Source: Larus michahellis | Lineage: Eukaryota > Chordata > Aves > Charadriiformes > Laridae | Direction of reading: 5' to 3' | Assembly: GCF_964199755.1 (NCBI RefSeq) | Contig: NC_133897.1 | Coordinates: 117,747,579 to 117,811,578 of the forward strand | DNA length: 64,000 nucleotides | Part shown: one piece after another, positions 59,587-64,000 of the stretch | Position numbering within the stretch: the stretch's first letter is position 1 | Layout: the number at the start of each line of letters is the position of its first letter | Translations under genes and position numbers: made by a program | Notes under the pieces: model-generated | The model's input: the letters and a program-made list of their open reading frames with translations, nothing else | Database searches by the model: none | Told to the model about the DNA's origin: nothing

Positions 59587-62500
59587 CTAAATAAAACAAA
59601 CACTTATCTAAACCATACATGAGATGTACTTTTACAAACAGAAATTGTGTATTATTGGTCTAGACACTGAATTTATGCAGAGACTTCACACTATTTAGCA
59701 GTTGCTTTGCTAGAGAAGGAAACTTCAGCTAGCTTTTTAAAATGAGCACAACAGATATAATATGATCTTATTTATACAATAATTTATACAATAGCCTAAC
59801 TATATCTAGAAACAATTTGTGAAAGTGCCTTATAATTTCCCAACTAGATTTTTTTCCCCCAGGACTGCAGTGCAAACTGAATTTTAAAACAGAAGTAGCA
59901 AACTCAGCTCACATAACTGATTTCCAAACCTATGTAATACTCATTTTCCGAAGTCCAGTGAATGGGAAAAACCCTAAGTTTTAATAAAAGATTTCTTTTT
60001 AACATAGTTACCTCCACAAATACACACTCAGTTTTAAAGTTTGGCATGCGAAAGACCTCCAGGAGGTTCTAAGTGAACTGATTGGCATGCAGTTGCCCAA
60101 AATGTAAGGAATAGTTTGTTACTGATCATAACTGTTAAAGCCACAAGAAGGATACTAGAAAAAATTTTATAACTACCTTCTAAGAATCTAATGGGGAAGG
60201 AGGCTACGTTGTGTGTATCTGAAGTATAAACATACTCAAAAAAATAGAGGTAATTAACTCTTCTTCAGATCCACACTCGTGGTGAATAATGAGCAGTACC
60301 TGCATGGAAAAAAACAAAACAAAAAAGCCACTTAAATCTAGTAAGATGGGACTGGTAGATATTAGAACTCAAGTTGCTTTGATGGGACCTAAAAATACTG
60401 AATGCAGAAGTAAATTCAGCCACTAAAAAGGCTGATCTACAAGTCTTACTCAAAGCAACTTTAAATAAAAAAGCCTTTGAAGAAACAATATTGATGGAAT
60501 AATTCTCATTGAAATCTGTACCTTCCCATAAAATAATGTTCAACTAAAGACCAAACAATGGAATTTGGCACTGAATGAATGCCATATATACTACCACAAA
60601 AAGTGACAAACTTAAGTGTTATAATAATACTCGGTCTGTATCTCATTTTAATCATGCTGATTTTACTCCCCTACCCCAAACAAGACATGATGAGAATAAT
60701 TTTAGAAATTTATCTACTTGCTGGAAGCCCTGGAACTATTTAAGTGTAAGTTTAGCATCCAGCACGGCAATGGTCGCACCACAGACACCATTTTAATCCT
60801 GCCTGCTTTCCTTCTCAGTAGTAGTTGCATTAAATACCAACACAAATGAAGATCCTATTTGAATTTATACACATTATGGTCTGAAGACAAAGGGGAGCAA
60901 ACAGTGTCCCAATATTCAGGTAAGCAGAGAAGAACAATTTGTGGGATTGTGACGTGCTTTTTTGAGACTGTTAGAAAAGGTGTCAAAAGATTCAGGCAAG
61001 GATTACTACTCTACAACCTCAAATGCCATCCTCTCTCAATTTTTTGTCTTTTGCTGCCTTTTGGCTACCTGTTTGCCCTGCAAAAGCTTTCTGAAGCCTA
61101 GTTTAAACCAACTGTGACCATCACCCAGAAGGTAAATGCAATGTTCTTGACAAACCTACCATTATAGCATCCAGAATGTTGCAGGCCCAAGGCAGAACAC
61201 TAAATTTTAGGTTGCAGGCCTAACACAGAAAATTCAGCCCTAAATTTTTAGTTAAGCTATCCTGTTAACACTATAGCCAGGTATTTCCAACAAAATGAAA
61301 TACGATGGAAGAAAACATTTCTGAACATCATACTACTGTTACGCTTTTAAGCAACAGTGTATTTGCAGAAGTCTAAAAATAGTTCTATAAAAATACAATA
61401 ATTGACTCTCTAATACTTAGAGCTCATTATTTTCATAATTGTCCAGCTGTTTATTTTCTTAAGTGATTGGTATAATTCAGGGACTGATCAGGAGGGGTAG
61501 TTTCTAAATTGAAGTATTTTGGAATTTATTCTGAAATGTGTCTTTTAGATTAAGCTTTCCAAGAAGTTTCTGCAAACCCTAAGCTCAACCAAGATTTTTA
61601 GTGAAGACATTTTAAAGTCTTATTCCTTTGTTACTGATGCAGCTCGGAGAATTTCAAAAAGAAAAACTAACATTTCACATAAGTATCTGCATCTTTATCG
61701 TTCAGCCTTAGTAGGGAATGAACTGTGCTTCCTATAAACCACACAAATGGAAGTAATGCACATGACTGATCACAGCTCTGTCACATTTTAACACTAAAGC
61801 TGTTATGGAAAATGGGATATATCTTCAGCTGGGACTGGTCGTATTAGATACCTACAATACACAAAATATGCTTTAGTACCAGTATCTTGCATGTGGTCTG
61901 AAGAGGATCTCCCCTAACACACCTATTACCGTTTTGTTGTTTTGGGTTTTGTTTTGTTTTTAAAAAAAACAAAACCCCACTATTTAAACACCGTTAAAAC
62001 AAAATACAACAGCCTGCAAGGTATTTCAATCACTGAGAACTAAAGTAGGACTCCTTCACTCAGGCAGATGGCAAGAAAACCTTGCTGTAGTAAGAAACAA
62101 AAGCATTATGCCTGCAATATACCTTATAATATTCTACTGCAAAAATTGCTTTTCCCTTCCTTTTAATTTACATTACTTTAGGGCATTAAGACTTATTTAC
62201 TGTTGAATCAGATGCCCAAGCATTGACATATGTTGCTTGTGATGACCAAAGTTGTCAAAAGGAAAGCTATTGTTTCCACCGGGATACATGTTCTGCAAGG
62301 CCTGGAGTAAAAGAACATGATTGTACCACTCCTCCCCGATACTGGAAGTCCATGATCAACAACAGACTACCTACAGCCAGCAGCAGCAAGGCACATTCAG
62401 CCTAACCACCACAGCTGGGCAGACTGGGGCTGTACAGAGCCCCATTGGTTTGTAATAACTGTTGCAATACCCTCCTCCCTTCCATGCTACAGCTATTTAT

Positions 62501-64000
62501 CCTATAAGTATTTGTAAGCATTTGAGAACATAAGGCAACTCTGCAATGCACAGGTAACTCTTTTCTAATCTACCTCTAACCTCTCCTCCTAAGTGAAACA
62601 AGACTGAAGATTGCTTCTGCTTGTTTATTACGGTGCAATAGCAACAGAATTCCAAAAGAAAGAAATAATCCAAAAAAGGGCAATAGAGACAAGCAATAGC
62701 TGCCACGTCAAGAAATAGTGCAGACAGTAATTACCGCTACACTGTGTAGTGCATTGCTTTCACTGGATATTAAATAAGTATATAATGAATAACATAGAAC
62801 ATGGTTGCAAAGATGGCTCCAACATTAATAGTACATTAACTGAAATCTTCAGGGCTCAATTTCACATGAACTATGTTCTGCTTATAGTTTAAAATAATCT
62901 CTGATGTAGATTTGTCTTTAAAAGCAATAAGTTAGAAGACACAATAGGCTGCTTCCCATGCATTTCCTCATATTTTAAAATCCTTACATAAGAGAATGAA
63001 ACGGGACAGCAAACCTGGTATCTGTATACGTCAGTTCTGATTTGTCTGTACTCCGTATTTCTCAAGTGAATTCAAATAAATGAAAATTGGTGGTGGTTTT
63101 TTTCTTATACCATTTTTTCCTCAAAAATATTGAGGTAGTGAGAGAAATGTGGTTAATCCTGTATAACTCTCAGTCTTTGCTAAGAAAAGCGTTTATGAAA
63201 TTTTCTCCTAATAATTAAGTTTAGCATGAAATTTCGTGCACTTTGAACCTTGAAAATTTGTAGCAGAGAAATAGGTCTACTTCATTCTTCTTCCTGACTC
63301 CTTCATCAAATTACAGATATTCTGCCTCCCTGTCCTATGACCTTAACATGGAGAATGAGGTTTTGACTGTAGAACACATTAAGATCCTTGGATGTAACTA
63401 TTAAATACTACCCCCTGCTAAAACTAAGATTCTCACAGAAGATAGGTTAGAACTTTATCTGCAGTATTACTAAGTTTTATATTGTACAGATGTATCACTT
63501 TTGGAATTAATGCAAATCAAGACAAGCATGAAATCTTTCTAAGATGACAAAGTTCACCACTGTCTTAGGTCCCAAAAGTCAAATGTTGCCTTTTTTTAAT
63601 ATCTGAAAATCATAAGAACCTCAACAGATGGGTTTGGGTGCAGTTACAGCAGAATAGATACTGAAAATTTACCAGATTGGACATTAGCTCAAATAACAGC
63701 TTTTTCTATTGTCGTCAGCTCAAGATATTCTTAACTAAGAGGGTGAGCTTGAAATAATAATACATTAACTGCATTCACATCAGGCACCTGAATCCACAGG
63801 CATTTCCTAACTTAAGTTTTTGGCTTTGCAACTTAAAAACATCATTAAAAATAATGTCTTGCTCTTAAAGTTTTGCAGAAATACTAAGTTGATACTATGT
63901 GGTATCACAGAGAGGATACACAATTGACATTGTGAGGTATCACAGCTAGAGGACTTTATAAAACTGAACCACGTATCCGTCCCACAAAGTTATCCCACTG
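59587..64000. other. ESCO1 intron (partial), no exon seen
   Basis: About 4.4 kb of A/T-rich intron sequence to the window edge. I looked on the minus strand for the zinc-finger exon (a CxxC...QHLxFH pattern) and did not find it. Open frames such as 62223-62405 have no recognisable domain. Confidence 0.55.

Noticed and set aside
62223..62405. Cys-containing 60-codon + frame, considered as a zinc finger
   Set aside because: Wrong strand for ESCO1, irregular cysteine spacing and no match to the ESCO zinc-finger pattern.

Overview
The window is vertebrate nuclear DNA, most likely from a bird. It carries large genes split into small GT-AG exons. Its recognisable interspersed repeats are all CR1-type LINE pieces, including one nearly classical 3' end at 30801-31323, and I saw no mammalian Alu, B1 or L1. 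No bacterial, viral, CRISPR or tRNA features were seen.

Two genes converge. GREB1L lies on the + strand from the left edge to a stop codon at 49089. I could place 28 coding exons (called w1-w28) from 1665 to 49089. Every junction is phase-consistent, and together they give about 1,735 C-terminal residues. The first exons, encoding roughly 200-250 N-terminal residues, lie before base 1. The family is known as nuclear regulators related to GREB1. The reading shows a basic nuclear-signal-like KKRHR, a Walker-A-like GPPQVGKT in a helicase-like region, an HHCEQCH cluster and a highly conserved C-terminal region that published work relates to TET/base-J-associated glycosyltransferases.

ESCO1 lies on the - strand. 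Its last four coding exons (59586 down to 53518) encode the C-terminal acetyltransferase core that acetylates cohesin SMC3. Its upstream exons, including the zinc finger, were not found before the right edge and must lie beyond it.

Layout: 1-1664 intron; 1665-49089 GREB1L coding exons; 49090 to about 51700 GREB1L 3' UTR; about 51700-52685 short intergenic gap; about 52685-53517 ESCO1 3' UTR; 53518-59586 ESCO1 exons; 59587-64000 ESCO1 intron. The two 3' ends appear to be only about 1 kb apart.

Most long open frames outside the listed exons look like chance frames in introns or shadows. The first exon is instructive: its true coding frame is not the longest open frame across it. I found no convincing new biological system. 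The points most worth a second look are a symmetric 135-nt exon (w2), the P-loop split by an intron, the little-characterised glycosyltransferase-like domain, and an A16/T16 hairpin just after the GREB1L stop codon.
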